Origin: Rubellicoccus peritrichatus | Lineage (GTDB): Bacteria > Verrucomicrobiota > Verrucomicrobiia > Opitutales > Cerasicoccaceae | DNA: 64,000 bases | Assembly (NCBI RefSeq): GCF_033100135.1 | Contig: NZ_CP136920.1 | Location: 1,054,001 to 1,118,000, forward strand | Direction of reading: 5' to 3' | In this document: positions 29,347 through 37,644 of the stretch, piece after piece | Layout: each line of letters begins with the position of its first letter | Numbering within the stretch: position 1 is the stretch's first letter | Made by a program: the position numbers and the translations under genes | The notes under the pieces: generated by a model | What the model saw: the letters and a program-made list of their open reading frames with translations, nothing else | Told to the model about the DNA's origin: nothing | Database searches by the model: none

Positions 29347-29910
29347 CTAGACTAGCCCAAGCTCCATTTTGCCTTCTTCCGAGATCATGTCCTGGGTCCA
29401 GGGTGGGTCCCAGACGATTTCAACCTGTGCCTGGTGTACTCCGGGAACGCTTTCGATGCGGGTTTTGGCATCTTCAGCAATCGCCGGGCCCATGCCGCAG
29501 CCCGGTGCAGTCAGCGTCATGTGAACCATAACGGCGTAGTTGCCATCTTCCATGTCTTCAACATCCATGGAGTAAACGAGGCCCAGGTCTACGATGTTGA
29601 CCGGGATTTCCGGGTCATAGACCGTCTTCATGGCATCCCAGATGGCCTCTGTTTCAGGTGGGCCTTCATGTGCTTCCGTCGAAGCCTTGGCTTCGGCGAC
29701 TTTTTCTGCCTCAAGGCTTTCTTCGCCCAAAGCATCTGCGTCTTTGCCCAGAATACGAAACATGCCGTGATCGCAGACGACAGTGAAGTTGCCGCCCAGG
29801 CGATGGGTGATGTCTACCTGGCTTCCCGCCGGAAGCACAACGACGTCACCCGCCGGGATGATGGTGGATTCCACGTCACGAGTCAGGACACGATGATTGT
29901 CTGTTGGCAT
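29347..29910 (-). CDS. sufT: Iron-sulfur assembly protein SufT (DUF59)
   Basis: 187 residues in two parts: an N-terminal beta-rich region ([34 protein letters not shown]) and a C-terminal MIP18/DUF59 domain with [27 protein letters not shown] and [15 protein letters not shown]. SufT acts in Fe-S cluster maturation; the cysteine of APGCG is the conserved one. It lies about 30 kb from sufCBD here rather than in that operon. Confidence 0.92.
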   Translation of the reverse strand: MPTDNHRVLTRDVESTIIPAGDVVVLPAGSQVDITHRLGGNFTVVCDHGMFRILGKDADALGEESLEAEKVAEAKASTEAHEGPPETEAIWDAMKTVYDPEIPVNIVDLGLVYSMDVEDMEDGNYAVMVHMTLTAPGCGMGPAIAEDAKTRIESVPGVHQAQVEIVWDPPWTQDMISEEGKMELGLV

Positions 29911-29964
29911 GGTGCTAAGAAAGACAGATACCTAGCCTGTTGCAAGTGAGGAGCGCGATTTTGT

Positions 29965-31704
29965 CTATTGGCCTTTGAAATCCAGCCTTCCAAAGCGATT
30001 GGGTTGATGCGCCCAGCCATGATAGGTGGGTGCCCACTGACCAGTTTGATCTTTCGCCTGGGTTCGCCTGGCCATAAACTGAAAGCCGATGTTTGTATCT
30101 GGCTTTGGGGCTTCCATTCCCAGGGTGCTCCATGGAATTGCCATTTCAACAAGCCAGAAATTATCGCCGATATTGGTTTTCAGTTCATAATCTCCATCCC
30201 ACGATCGATCATGGACAAGTCCATCCATCGTATTTCCTGCCGGGTTTACGATGATATGATAGTAATCGCTGCTATCGGGATTGGGCTGTATGAAGACCTG
30301 TGCATTGTCGTCGCGATAGACATTGGTATCGTGTTTGTGGCGCATCTTCAGTTTTTTCGGATTGGGCTCAGCGATTCGCACAGCGACGTAGAGTTTTTCG
30401 TCATCATAACCCAGTAACTGCATGGTTTCAGAGGGATATGAGGCGCGTCCATTCGGCAATTGCAGGTTAGTCAATGGAGTAGCGTTTCGCCATTCAGCTT
30501 CGTCAATCGTTCCATCGATTGTAGGGGCTTGTTCCAGCGGAGAAATACTTTGGCGGACTACCTGACCACGGAAATACTCCTTGTCATCAAACTTCATGTT
30601 GGCTGAAAACTTCTTAAACACTTTGCCTTTATGAACGAGCTCGGAATCGAAGCTGGGCACCGGGCTTAACTGAAATTTGTCGCCTTCGTAGCTGATGCTA
30701 AAGGTCGCCGTTGCCTCACCGTCAGCCGGGATTTCAATCGTCGCGACCTTTGGATTTACCGTATAGTGTGTCCCTTCGACATCCCATGTCAGCTTTTCGG
30801 TCACAGGATACCTCGTCGGGTTGATCCGCGTCAGTGTTACCTCAGCTTCGCTTTCGTGCAGGGGAAACTTCACCAGTCCTGGACTTTGCTTTACGATGGT
30901 ATCGCCTGTAGCCCAGAGTTCAAAGAACTCTTTTTCTTCTGCAGTTGGCTTATATTCGAAATCCGGATCGTCCTTCTTCTGATTCAGCAGCCAGAGAAAA
31001 AGCTCGGGCGGGTCATAGGCGGGAACCCAGGCATCGTGACCAACATCGGGATACAGCGTCATTTCGATGTCGCCTCCGGCTTTGCGGAATGTTTCCACAA
31101 CTTCTATGGTGTTCTCTGGAACAACAACATTGTCCTCCAATCCATGAAGTGCCTGGCCTGGGATATGGATGAAGCCTTCCATGCCGTTTTTTCCTTTTCC
31201 GCCGCAGACTGAAGCAAATGCGGCAAACCAGTCCGGATATTTTCTCAGCATATCCCATGTACCATAGCCGCCCATACTGAGGCCGGTAATATATATACGG
31301 TCCTGGTCGACTCGCTTGTTTTGGGTAACCTCTTCCAGAAGTAAATTAACATGGTCAAGGGTCTCTCCACTCCACCAGCCACCCACTGGACATTGTGGCG
31401 AGATGACAATTGCCGGGAACTCGGCCTTGTCTTCAAAAACAACCGGCAGGTGGTGCTTCACCAGCTCTCTTGCGTCAGAGCCACGTGCTCCGGCACCGTG
31501 TAGAAATAGAATTAGCGGATAGCTTTTGTCGCTCTCAGAGTAGTCTGCTGGTAGAAACTCAAGATACTCAAAGTCGTAGGGCTTGCCATCCAGGCTTGTT
31601 TCAATCGATTGAAGTGTGTGCATACTTCCTGGGATTTTTTCCGCAGACAGCGTAATGGTTGTAAGCAGGGAAAGCCCAAGAACTAAGGATCTTTTGTTGT
31701 TCAT
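29965..31704 (-). CDS. Secreted esterase with C-terminal CBM9-like domain
   Basis: 579 residues from ATG 31704. Signal peptide (MNNKRSLVLGLSLLTTITLS), then an alpha/beta-hydrolase of the PHB-depolymerase/prolyl-oligopeptidase-like esterase type: oxyanion region ILFLHGAGARGS, nucleophile Ser143 in GLSMGGYGTW, acid candidate near D191 (HGLEDNVVVP) and His223 (DVGHDAW). After a linker domain (250-380), residues ~385-575 form a CBM9/DOMON-like carbohydrate-binding module (APTIDGTIDEAEW, LYVAVRIAEPNP, WLVEMAIPWSTLG). Probably a plant- or algal-polysaccharide esterase acting outside the cell. Confidence 0.85.
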   Translation of the reverse strand: MNNKRSLVLGLSLLTTITLSAEKIPGSMHTLQSIETSLDGKPYDFEYLEFLPADYSESDKSYPLILFLHGAGARGSDARELVKHHLPVVFEDKAEFPAIVISPQCPVGGWWSGETLDHVNLLLEEVTQNKRVDQDRIYITGLSMGGYGTWDMLRKYPDWFAAFASVCGGKGKNGMEGFIHIPGQALHGLEDNVVVPENTIEVVETFRKAGGDIEMTLYPDVGHDAWVPAYDPPELFLWLLNQKKDDPDFEYKPTAEEKEFFELWATGDTIVKQSPGLVKFPLHESEAEVTLTRINPTRYPVTEKLTWDVEGTHYTVNPKVATIEIPADGEATATFSISYEGDKFQLSPVPSFDSELVHKGKVFKKFSANMKFDDKEYFRGQVVRQSISPLEQAPTIDGTIDEAEWRNATPLTNLQLPNGRASYPSETMQLLGYDDEKLYVAVRIAEPNPKKLKMRHKHDTNVYRDDNAQVFIQPNPDSSDYYHIIVNPAGNTMDGLVHDRSWDGDYELKTNIGDNFWLVEMAIPWSTLGMEAPKPDTNIGFQFMARRTQAKDQTGQWAPTYHGWAHQPNRFGRLDFKGQ

Positions 31705-31837
31705 ATGAGTCTTCAATTTGAAATATGCGCAAACGTAATAGTTGAGCAAAATACTAAAAAAGTGAAGCTGGCGATAACAGATTTTCTCTCGTCCTAAGAA
31801 ACTGATGCTTTTCGAATGATTAACGCTGCCATAATTC

Positions 31838-31938
31838 TCACGCCCGCTTCGCTCAAGACGCCAAGACCCTAAGGCGCCAAGAGATAAGAATAGAGTATGT
31901 GTCTTTGGGTCTTGGCGTCTTGAGCGAAGCGGGCGTGA
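31838..31938. repeat. Perfect 32-bp-arm palindrome
   Basis: Arms at 31838-31869 and 31907-31938 are exact inverted copies over 32 nt (beginning TCACGCCCGCTTCGCTCAAG), separated by a 37-nt spacer containing GGCGCCAAGAG. It lies between the divergent esterase and ubiE genes. Shorter sequences with the same CGCCAAG flavour occur at 37467-37493. Confidence 0.9.
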
Positions 31939-32022
31939 TTTATAGAAGTCAGTTTAGTAATCTTTAACAAATAAGCCTTCCAAAGAAAACAGTCGCCCAA
32001 TAGACGGCATCAGCCTTTCATC

Positions 32023-32775
32023 ATGGGCTTTACTATGAAAAGTCAGCGTCCGCATTTGCCGCTTAGCGATTACTACGCAACCAACGAAGATAAACAGACT
32101 TTTCTTCGGAAGCTTTTTGACAGGGCAGCTCCGCACTACGAGGGAATTGCGAAATGGGGCTGGTTTGGCAGCGGGCAGTTTTACCGCAAGTGGGCCTTGG
32201 AACGCGTCGGTTTGCGCCCGGGTATGGCTGTTTTGGATGTGGCATCCGGAACCGGGCCAACGGCGCGGGCGATTCGTGATGTGCAGGGTTCGGAGGAGAT
32301 GATTACTTGCCTGGAGCCGTCCGCCGGAATGATTGCCGAGTCGAAAAAACAGTTGAGCTGCGAGCACATTCAGGCAGGTGCGGACAAGATGCCGCTACCT
32401 GATGAATCCTTTGATTTCCTGACCATGGGATTTGCACTCCGACATGTGGATGATTTGGCCTCCGCCTTTTCAGAATTTTATCGTGTGATCAAACCTGGCG
32501 CCAAGATCATGATCATGGATGAGACTCTCCCCAAAAAGGGATTTCGTCGCTCGTTGATGAAGCTCTACTTCAAGCATATGCTGCCATGGCTGACGAAGAT
32601 CTTCACCCGCAGTCAGCCAGCCCACGAAATGATGGCATATTACTGGCAAACGCTCGAAGAGATGGTTCCACCTGAGGAAGTCGTCGCCGGGTTGGAGGCT
32701 GTTGGCTTCCAGCAGGTCAAACACAACTTGCTCTTGGGTATGTTCAGCGAATACACGGCAATTCGGCCTCAATAA
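32023..32775 (+). CDS. ubiE: UbiE/MenG-type demethylmenaquinone methyltransferase
   Basis: 250-residue SAM-dependent C-methyltransferase of quinone biosynthesis. Motifs: FDRAAPHYEGIAKWGWFGSG, the SAM-binding VLDVASGTGPTARAI, MPLPDESFDFLTMGFALRHV and KIMIMDETLP. Alone in the genome context here; in this lineage it would most likely make menaquinone. An in-frame ATG at 32035 is an alternative start. Confidence 0.88.
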   Translation: MGFTMKSQRPHLPLSDYYATNEDKQTFLRKLFDRAAPHYEGIAKWGWFGSGQFYRKWALERVGLRPGMAVLDVASGTGPTARAIRDVQGSEEMITCLEPSAGMIAESKKQLSCEHIQAGADKMPLPDESFDFLTMGFALRHVDDLASAFSEFYRVIKPGAKIMIMDETLPKKGFRRSLMKLYFKHMLPWLTKIFTRSQPAHEMMAYYWQTLEEMVPPEEVVAGLEAVGFQQVKHNLLLGMFSEYTAIRPQ

Positions 32776-32794
32776 ATAGATTCGTAAAATAGAT

Positions 32795-32868
32795 TTTTGA
32801 CAGAATTTAAGGAATTAACGGAATTTTATAGTAACCTAATTCTGTAAATTCCGTTAATTCTGTCAAAA
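32795..32868. repeat. ACRGAATTW palindromic repeat, copy B
   Basis: Compact hairpin form: left arm 32795-32827 and right arm 32838-32868 are inverted copies with 9-nt ACRGAATTW-type units and the loop TAGTAACC. It lies between the convergent ubiE and lipoprotein genes. ATTCGTAAAATA precedes it and GCGTCAC follows, as at the other copies in part. It is bordered by T then A runs, the reverse of an intrinsic terminator. Confidence 0.85.
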
Positions 32869-32885
32869 AAACAGCGTCACGCTCT

Positions 32886-33425
32886 TCAAAGTCCCAGTTC
32901 GGAAATCTCCGTCAAAGCCTGTTGGATGTTCGCACGAATCGCATTGGCCGCACCGGCAGTTCGATTATTACCGGCGATACCGGCCAAGCCGCCTGAGGCA
33001 TCTGTCGTAATCGACTGGCTCCACACGACCCGATTATTGCGCTGATCGATCAAGCGCCAGTAAATCTCGGTTTGTGTTTGCGAGCTCAAGGAAACGAGTG
33101 GTTGCTGCTTTTTGACCAAAGCCGCGTAAAGCAGGTAATCCGTGTTTGCCGGTGCTGTTGATACCGGATTGAAAAGTCCGGATTTACGGGCAGAGGCCTC
33201 AATCGCTTCCCGGAGTCCCTCGTCCGAAACTTCCATCACAGCGGCACCTTCGTAATCGCCATCACCGACTTGAACGGCAAGTGATCCGGCGTACTTTGCC
33301 TTGAACTTGAAAGTCTCAGCCTCCATCTGGCTGGAGCCCGTGGCGCAACCCTGGAACAGCCCGATAATCAGGCAAAGGGTACAGAGTAAAGTGGTTTTTG
33401 AGCGATTATTAGAAACGGTAGTCAT
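32886..33425 (-). CDS. Lipoprotein of unknown function
   Basis: 179 residues with a long signal and the lipobox LFQGC near residue 27. Mature region: KYAGSLAVQVGDGDYEG, LREAIEASARKSGLFNPV, YLLYAALVKKQQPL and YWRLIDQRNNRVVWSQSI, the look of outer-membrane assembly-type lipoproteins that combine a binding domain with a DUF4136-like sheet. The start overlaps the stop of the upstream lipoprotein gene by 17 nt, so the two are probably co-expressed partners. Confidence 0.75.
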   Translation of the reverse strand: MTTVSNNRSKTTLLCTLCLIIGLFQGCATGSSQMEAETFKFKAKYAGSLAVQVGDGDYEGAAVMEVSDEGLREAIEASARKSGLFNPVSTAPANTDYLLYAALVKKQQPLVSLSSQTQTEIYWRLIDQRNNRVVWSQSITTDASGGLAGIAGNNRTAGAANAIRANIQQALTEISELGL

Positions 33426-33987
33426 CGTTTATCTCATTCTTTCCACTCTTCTTTTTGCGCAGTGCCTTCTTCTCCGGCTCTTCCTGTGGAACCACGAGCG
33501 CCGGATCCACTTCTTCGAAAATTTCGTTCAGAATTTCGTCGATCATGAACTCGGGTGGTTTGCGGATCATACCGGTTCGATAAGATTCCCCGGAGGCCAG
33601 CAGCTCCCCATCAACGGTTTTGAGCTGAATATTCAGCCGGATCATATACATGGTGTAGTCCCACATCCAACGGTCCTGATAAGTGACCACAACGTCGGTT
33701 CCTACTGGCAGTTGGCCTGCTTCACCCGTTGCCGCTTTAAGGCCGCGCTTGCGGAGCGCGTCTACGATCTGACGGTTGATGCCACGCCCGTCCGCTGGAA
33801 GGCGCTCCACATAATACTCGCCATTGACCTGAAAAGTTGGGCCGCCTGTGCTGGTGTTGACACCGCTTGATGATGTAATTGCTGTGCCGGGAACAACCGA
33901 GCCTTTTTGATGGCCGAGCGAACAGCCGCCTAGCAGCAATGCAAAAATGGAGAATAATGCGCAAAATGGGCGTATAGATAAGTTCAT
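33409..33987 (-). CDS. Lipoprotein of unknown function
   Basis: 192 residues with signal and lipobox LLGGC near residue 22. The mature protein contains RQIVDALRKRGLKAATGEAG, VVVTYQDRWMWDYTMYMIRL and a Lys-rich C-terminus; the pattern recalls periplasmic lipoproteins that report or bind envelope components, but I cannot name it. Overlaps the following lipoprotein gene, so both form a pair. Confidence 0.72.
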   Translation of the reverse strand: MNLSIRPFCALFSIFALLLGGCSLGHQKGSVVPGTAITSSSGVNTSTGGPTFQVNGEYYVERLPADGRGINRQIVDALRKRGLKAATGEAGQLPVGTDVVVTYQDRWMWDYTMYMIRLNIQLKTVDGELLASGESYRTGMIRKPPEFMIDEILNEIFEEVDPALVVPQEEPEKKALRKKKSGKNEINDDYRF

Positions 33988-34125
33988 CGGATCATTTGTA
34001 GAAAGTCATGGAGTGGCCTCTTAAACACGTGCTTGAACATTCCCTGCTGTTCCACAAATGTAAACAGCCAAAATAGAGTTTACCTTTTACAACAGAAACC
34101 AATCCATTGATTCATAAAATATACT

Positions 34126-34199
34126 TTTTGACAGAATTAACCGAATTAAAAGAATTTTTTAGTAACCTAATTCTGTGAATTCCGTTAATTCTGTCAAAA
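34126..34199. repeat. ACRGAATTW palindromic repeat, copy C
   Basis: Same compact hairpin as copy B, with the left arm 34126-34160, loop AGTAACC and right arm 34167-34199. ATTCATAAAATATAC precedes and ACGTCAC follows, matching the flanks of copy B. It lies between two divergently transcribed lipoprotein genes, so it is not at gene ends. Confidence 0.85.
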
Positions 34200-34275
34200 T
34201 AACCACGTCACAAGATTACTTTTAGAATGTAACCAAGTGACTGATCAAATCTAACAAAGTAAAATCAATCCATCG

Positions 34276-34704
34276 ATGAAGAAGCCATTTATCATCCTAT
34301 TCTGCCTTCTCAGTCTGCCTGTTTTCGTGATGCTTTCAGGCTGTAAGACAATGCAGGGAGCGGACTCCGTGACCGAATACAATAACTCGCCGTTGACGGT
34401 GCCCGTGCCGTCAGGGCTTTCAGAGCAGCAAGTCGGTGATGCCATGGCCAGCGTTTTGCGAGGTCGCGAATGGAATGTGATTGAGTCGTCGCCAAACCGT
34501 GCGGTCGGCACACTCGATCATCGCGGTTTCCGGGCCAGGGCCATACTTGAGCGTTCAGGCAATACCATCCGGATACTTTCTGATTCGACTTCCAAGAGCT
34601 TAAGGACCGGAGAGTATGAGCCTGCAGTTCCCCTGGGCTGGTTGCAGAATCTGCAATCTGATCTGCGCAAGAAATTTCAAGAAAAAGACTACGGCTCTTA
34701 CTGA
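34276..34704 (+). CDS. Small lipoprotein of unknown function
   Basis: 142 residues: signal with lipobox MLSGC near residue 23, then a compact domain (GLSEQQVGDAMASVLRGREW, RFRARAILERS-type strands, STSKSLRTGEYEPAVP) of unrecognised family. Divergent from the lipoprotein pair and bracketed by palindrome copies C and D. Confidence 0.7.
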   Translation: MKKPFIILFCLLSLPVFVMLSGCKTMQGADSVTEYNNSPLTVPVPSGLSEQQVGDAMASVLRGREWNVIESSPNRAVGTLDHRGFRARAILERSGNTIRILSDSTSKSLRTGEYEPAVPLGWLQNLQSDLRKKFQEKDYGSY

Positions 34705-34749
34705 TTGGCTCTCCATCGAACATGAAGTAGACATTTGTATGGTGCCATT

Positions 34750-34816
34750 TTTTAGACAGAATTAACGGAATTACAGGAATTTTATAGTAACCTAATTCTG
34801 TAAATTCCGTCTAAAA
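34750..34816. repeat. ACRGAATTW palindromic repeat, copy D (shortened right arm)
   Basis: Left arm has the three units after TTTTAGACAG; the right arm (34793-34816) has only two and ends GTCTAAAA. Both arms carry the same extra base relative to copies A-C (TTTTAGAC on the left, GTCTAAAA on the right), so the ends changed together. The loop TAGTAACC is kept. Intergenic, 37 nt before the chorismatase gene. Confidence 0.8.
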
Positions 34817-34853
34817 GATCTGCTGTGCAAATTAATATAACTAGATTTGGAAG

Positions 34854-35798
34854 ATGCCCGTTAGTTTGGAATATGGACACGCTCGAGCAGGATGGCAGAT
34901 TGGCGACAAGGGGCTGGCTGTCTTTGTGCCCGTGCCCTTTCTGGGAGGCGCTTCTGAGGAATTACTGTATTCTGATACGGTCGAGTGCCTTAGCCAATCC
35001 GAAGACTGGCTCCATGTCGAAAACGAAGCCTTCATCATAATCGCAACGAAGGTACTCGTTGCCAACAATATGGAGGCTGTGACTCTTGAGCTGTATCAAC
35101 GGCTCCTCACAGCTGTTGGCTCCCAGCAGATTCTGCGAATCTGGAACTACGTTCCGCGCATTAATGAATGGGAGTCCGGTGACGAAAATTACCGTAGCTT
35201 TTGCAGTGGTCGCGCCAAGGCATTTGCAACACAAGCTGCGCCGGATAATACTAATTTCCCAGCCGCATCGGCCGTTGGTTGTAATGGAGATGAGGTCATC
35301 ACCATACTCATCGCTGCCAAGTCAGGAAAAGCCCATCACTTTGAAAATCCGCTTCAATGTCCGGCCTACGAATATCCTCCTCAATATGGAGCGAATGCGC
35401 CGGCTTTTGCCCGGGCGACTTCATGGGAGAAGCACGGCTCGGCCTTATATATCTCCGGCACTTCTTCGGTCAGCGGCCATGAAACTGCCTTCCCCCTTGA
35501 TATCGACGGCCAACTTCGTGTTACTGCGCAGAATCTCTACAGCATCCTAAATGAAGCCCGGATGCGTGGTGTTAGCAATGACCTTGCAAAACCAGGCTGG
35601 TTAAAAGCCTATGTTCGCAAACCGCATGATGCCTCTAAAGTGGAAGCATTCCTCGCAGAGGAGAACTGGCTTGTCGATGACCGCTTCAGCATCGTCCAGG
35701 CCGACATTTGCCGCCGCGAGTTGCTGGTCGAGATCGAATTGTCCTGGCTTGACCTGAAGGCAAATACAAGCTCGATCAAGTCCAGGTTTTCTACATAA
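34854..35798 (+). CDS. Chorismatase (XanB2/FkbO/Hyg5 family)
   Basis: 314-residue member of the chorismate hydrolase family that turns chorismate into a hydroxybenzoate or dihydroxycyclohexadiene acid; XanB2 makes 3- and 4-hydroxybenzoate for xanthomonadin. Diagnostic segments: RIWNYVPRIN, ENYRSFCSGRAKAF, FPAASAVGCNG, NPLQCPAYEYPPQYG, APAFARA and LYISGTSSVSGHE. Which subtype cannot be settled by eye. It is followed by a halogenase-like flavoprotein and lies 6 kb upstream of an aryl polyene-type operon, so a hydroxybenzoate starter for that pathway is the natural reading. Confidence 0.85.
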   Translation: MPVSLEYGHARAGWQIGDKGLAVFVPVPFLGGASEELLYSDTVECLSQSEDWLHVENEAFIIIATKVLVANNMEAVTLELYQRLLTAVGSQQILRIWNYVPRINEWESGDENYRSFCSGRAKAFATQAAPDNTNFPAASAVGCNGDEVITILIAAKSGKAHHFENPLQCPAYEYPPQYGANAPAFARATSWEKHGSALYISGTSSVSGHETAFPLDIDGQLRVTAQNLYSILNEARMRGVSNDLAKPGWLKAYVRKPHDASKVEAFLAEENWLVDDRFSIVQADICRRELLVEIELSWLDLKANTSSIKSRFST

Positions 35799-35812
35799 GT
35801 TATGTTGACTTT

Positions 35813-35879
35813 GGTAGGGCGCAGTCTCCAGACAAGCCGAACGTCACGGTGGCGGCTTGTCTGGAGACTGCGCCCTACC
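35813..35879. repeat. Perfect 26-bp-arm palindrome, copy 1
   Basis: Arms 35813-35838 and 35854-35879 are exact inverted copies (starting GGTAGGGCGCAGTCTCCAGA) around a 15-nt loop. The same sequence recurs at 39059-39155. It lies between the chorismatase and the halogenase-like gene. Confidence 0.92.
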
Positions 35880-35904
35880 TTACAACAGAATATTTTCACA
35901 AATA

Positions 35905-37152
35905 GTGAGTACCAACTATGACTGCATAATACTGGGTGGTGGGCCGGCTGGTTCAGCGGCCGGAGCCTTGCTTGCTCAAGGTGGCATGTCTGTTTGTATC
36001 ATTGAAAAGGAAACCTTCCCGCGCTTTCATATTGGTGAATCCCTTTTGCCGGCTGGAAATGAAACACTGCGCCGGATGGGGGTATGGGAAAGTATTGAGC
36101 AGACGGATTTTATTACCAAGCAAGGTGCCGAGTTTACCTATGGCTCTGGTGATAACTGTGTCCACATTGCTTTTCGCGACGGGCTCATTGATGGGCTGGA
36201 TTCCACCCGCCAGGTCCGTCGTGCGGAATTCGATCAGATCTTGCTCGAAAAAGCCCGGGGGAGTGGGTGCGATTTGTGCCAGCCCGCGCGGGTTACTGCC
36301 GCCGAGCAAACTGATCAGGGATGGAATATTAAACTATCACAAGGAAGTGAAACGGAACAACTCAATGCCACCTGGTTTCTTGATGCTGGTGGGCGAGGGC
36401 GCTTTCTTGGGTCGCGCTTGAAACTGTTGACAACCGATGTGCCTTTGCCGAAGCGCTTTGCAGTCTTCAGTCGTTTTCGCGGTGTCAAACGCAGAGAAGG
36501 GGATCGCGCCGGCAACATCATTGTCATTCGCATTCTCGATGGCTGGTTCTGGTCTATTCCGGTCAGTGAAAGTGAAACTTCTGTTGGTTTGGTTTGTACC
36601 CGAAAATATTTAAATGGAGGAAATCAGGAGGAGATCTTTTACGAGGCAGTATCCAGCAATCCTTTCATGAAAAACTGGATGGCGGATGCCAAATCGGTCG
36701 AGCCCTTTCGAACCGAATCGGACTATTCCTATATCCATGAACGATTCGCCGGTGAACGTTGGTTTCTCCTCGGTGACGCCGCAGGTTTTATTGATCCCGT
36801 ATTTTCTTCCGGTGTTTATCTGGCTTTGAAATCTGCCGAGGCGGCAGCAGATTCGATTCTTGCGGCCCGCGATCGTGGTGTTCTTTCAAAAGCGGAGCAG
36901 ACGGCCTTCACTCAAAACGCCAGAGCTTCGATGAAAACCATGGAGCAGCTTGTCTGTTCCTTTTACCATCCAAAAGATTTTTCTGTCTTCATGCATCCGC
37001 GCAATGTCTTCTCGGTGGTTTCCGCCATCAACTCCATTGTGGCCGGACGTTCCGATCTTAACTTCCAACTCTGGTGGCGCTTCCTTTTCTTCCGTACCCT
37101 TTGCCGCATCAATCGCCTTGTTCCGCTCGCCCCTCGACTTCAACTTGATTAG
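35905..37152 (+). CDS. Flavin-dependent halogenase-like oxidoreductase
   Basis: 415 residues from GTG 35905; an earlier TTG falls inside the palindrome and is unlikely. FAD-binding GGGPAG at 11-16 and FPRFHIGESLLPAG mark the tryptophan-halogenase/geranylgeranyl-reductase group. Two halogenase hallmarks are present: FITKQGAEF, with Lys72 at the place of the catalytic lysine, and WFWSIP (WxWxIP) at 214-219. WFLLGDAAGFIDPVFSSGV follows. A halogenase in the Xanthomonas pigment cluster has this type. Alternatives are a non-halogenating dehydrogenase or monooxygenase of the same superfamily. Confidence 0.8.
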   Translation: MSTNYDCIILGGGPAGSAAGALLAQGGMSVCIIEKETFPRFHIGESLLPAGNETLRRMGVWESIEQTDFITKQGAEFTYGSGDNCVHIAFRDGLIDGLDSTRQVRRAEFDQILLEKARGSGCDLCQPARVTAAEQTDQGWNIKLSQGSETEQLNATWFLDAGGRGRFLGSRLKLLTTDVPLPKRFAVFSRFRGVKRREGDRAGNIIVIRILDGWFWSIPVSESETSVGLVCTRKYLNGGNQEEIFYEAVSSNPFMKNWMADAKSVEPFRTESDYSYIHERFAGERWFLLGDAAGFIDPVFSSGVYLALKSAEAAADSILAARDRGVLSKAEQTAFTQNARASMKTMEQLVCSFYHPKDFSVFMHPRNVFSVVSAINSIVAGRSDLNFQLWWRFLFFRTLCRINRLVPLAPRLQLD

Positions 37153-37644
37153 GAAGGTAAAGGGATGCCTTTTAGATCCATGCAGAGTAAGGCCCTTCTC
37201 CTCCAGTTAACCTGTCCTTTCTAATCAGGCTTGAGTCATTGCCGGAACATCACGGTTTTGGGTATCAACCGCCGAGTTGCGTCTTCCCGTCACCGTTGCT
37301 TCTCAATTCGCATGAGGTAGTCGGCTCATAATTTGATACAATTTAGTATTTAATTTCCGGAATTGAAGTTCTACGAACAAGCATCAACGTAAGTGAGTAA
37401 CGCGACTGGCCTTGAGTCTGTTCAAGGATGCCAAAAGTTATTTGCCGATTGGTCAACGGAATTAGTCTTCACGCCAAGCCGCCAAGCTCGCCAGGTTTGC
37501 CCCACGAATAGCTTTGCGCTCTTTTTAGTAATGATGAATGACAGGATTGCCGCGAGTTGATAAACGAGCTAACGAGCTGGAACCTATTCATGAAGATTTG
37601 CACGATTCGTAGTGAACCGTATCATCGACAATATTACGTCTGGA
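37153..37644. other. Gene-free stretch with a palindrome fragment
   Basis: About 490 nt with no convincing gene on either strand. It contains CTTCACGCCAAGCCGCCAAG at 37467-37486, which resembles one arm of the 31.8-kb palindrome without its partner, and a short direct repeat CGAGCTAACGAGCT near 37565. Otherwise nothing recognised. Confidence 0.6.

Noticed and set aside
32795-34816. ACRGAATTW palindromes as intrinsic terminators
   Set aside because: Hairpin is flanked by T-run before and A-run after on both strands, the reverse of a terminator, and copy C lies between divergent gene starts.
35857-35904. TTG at 35857 as the halogenase start
   Set aside because: It lies within the right arm of the palindrome and adds residues with no family match; GTG at 35905 starts just before the FAD motif.
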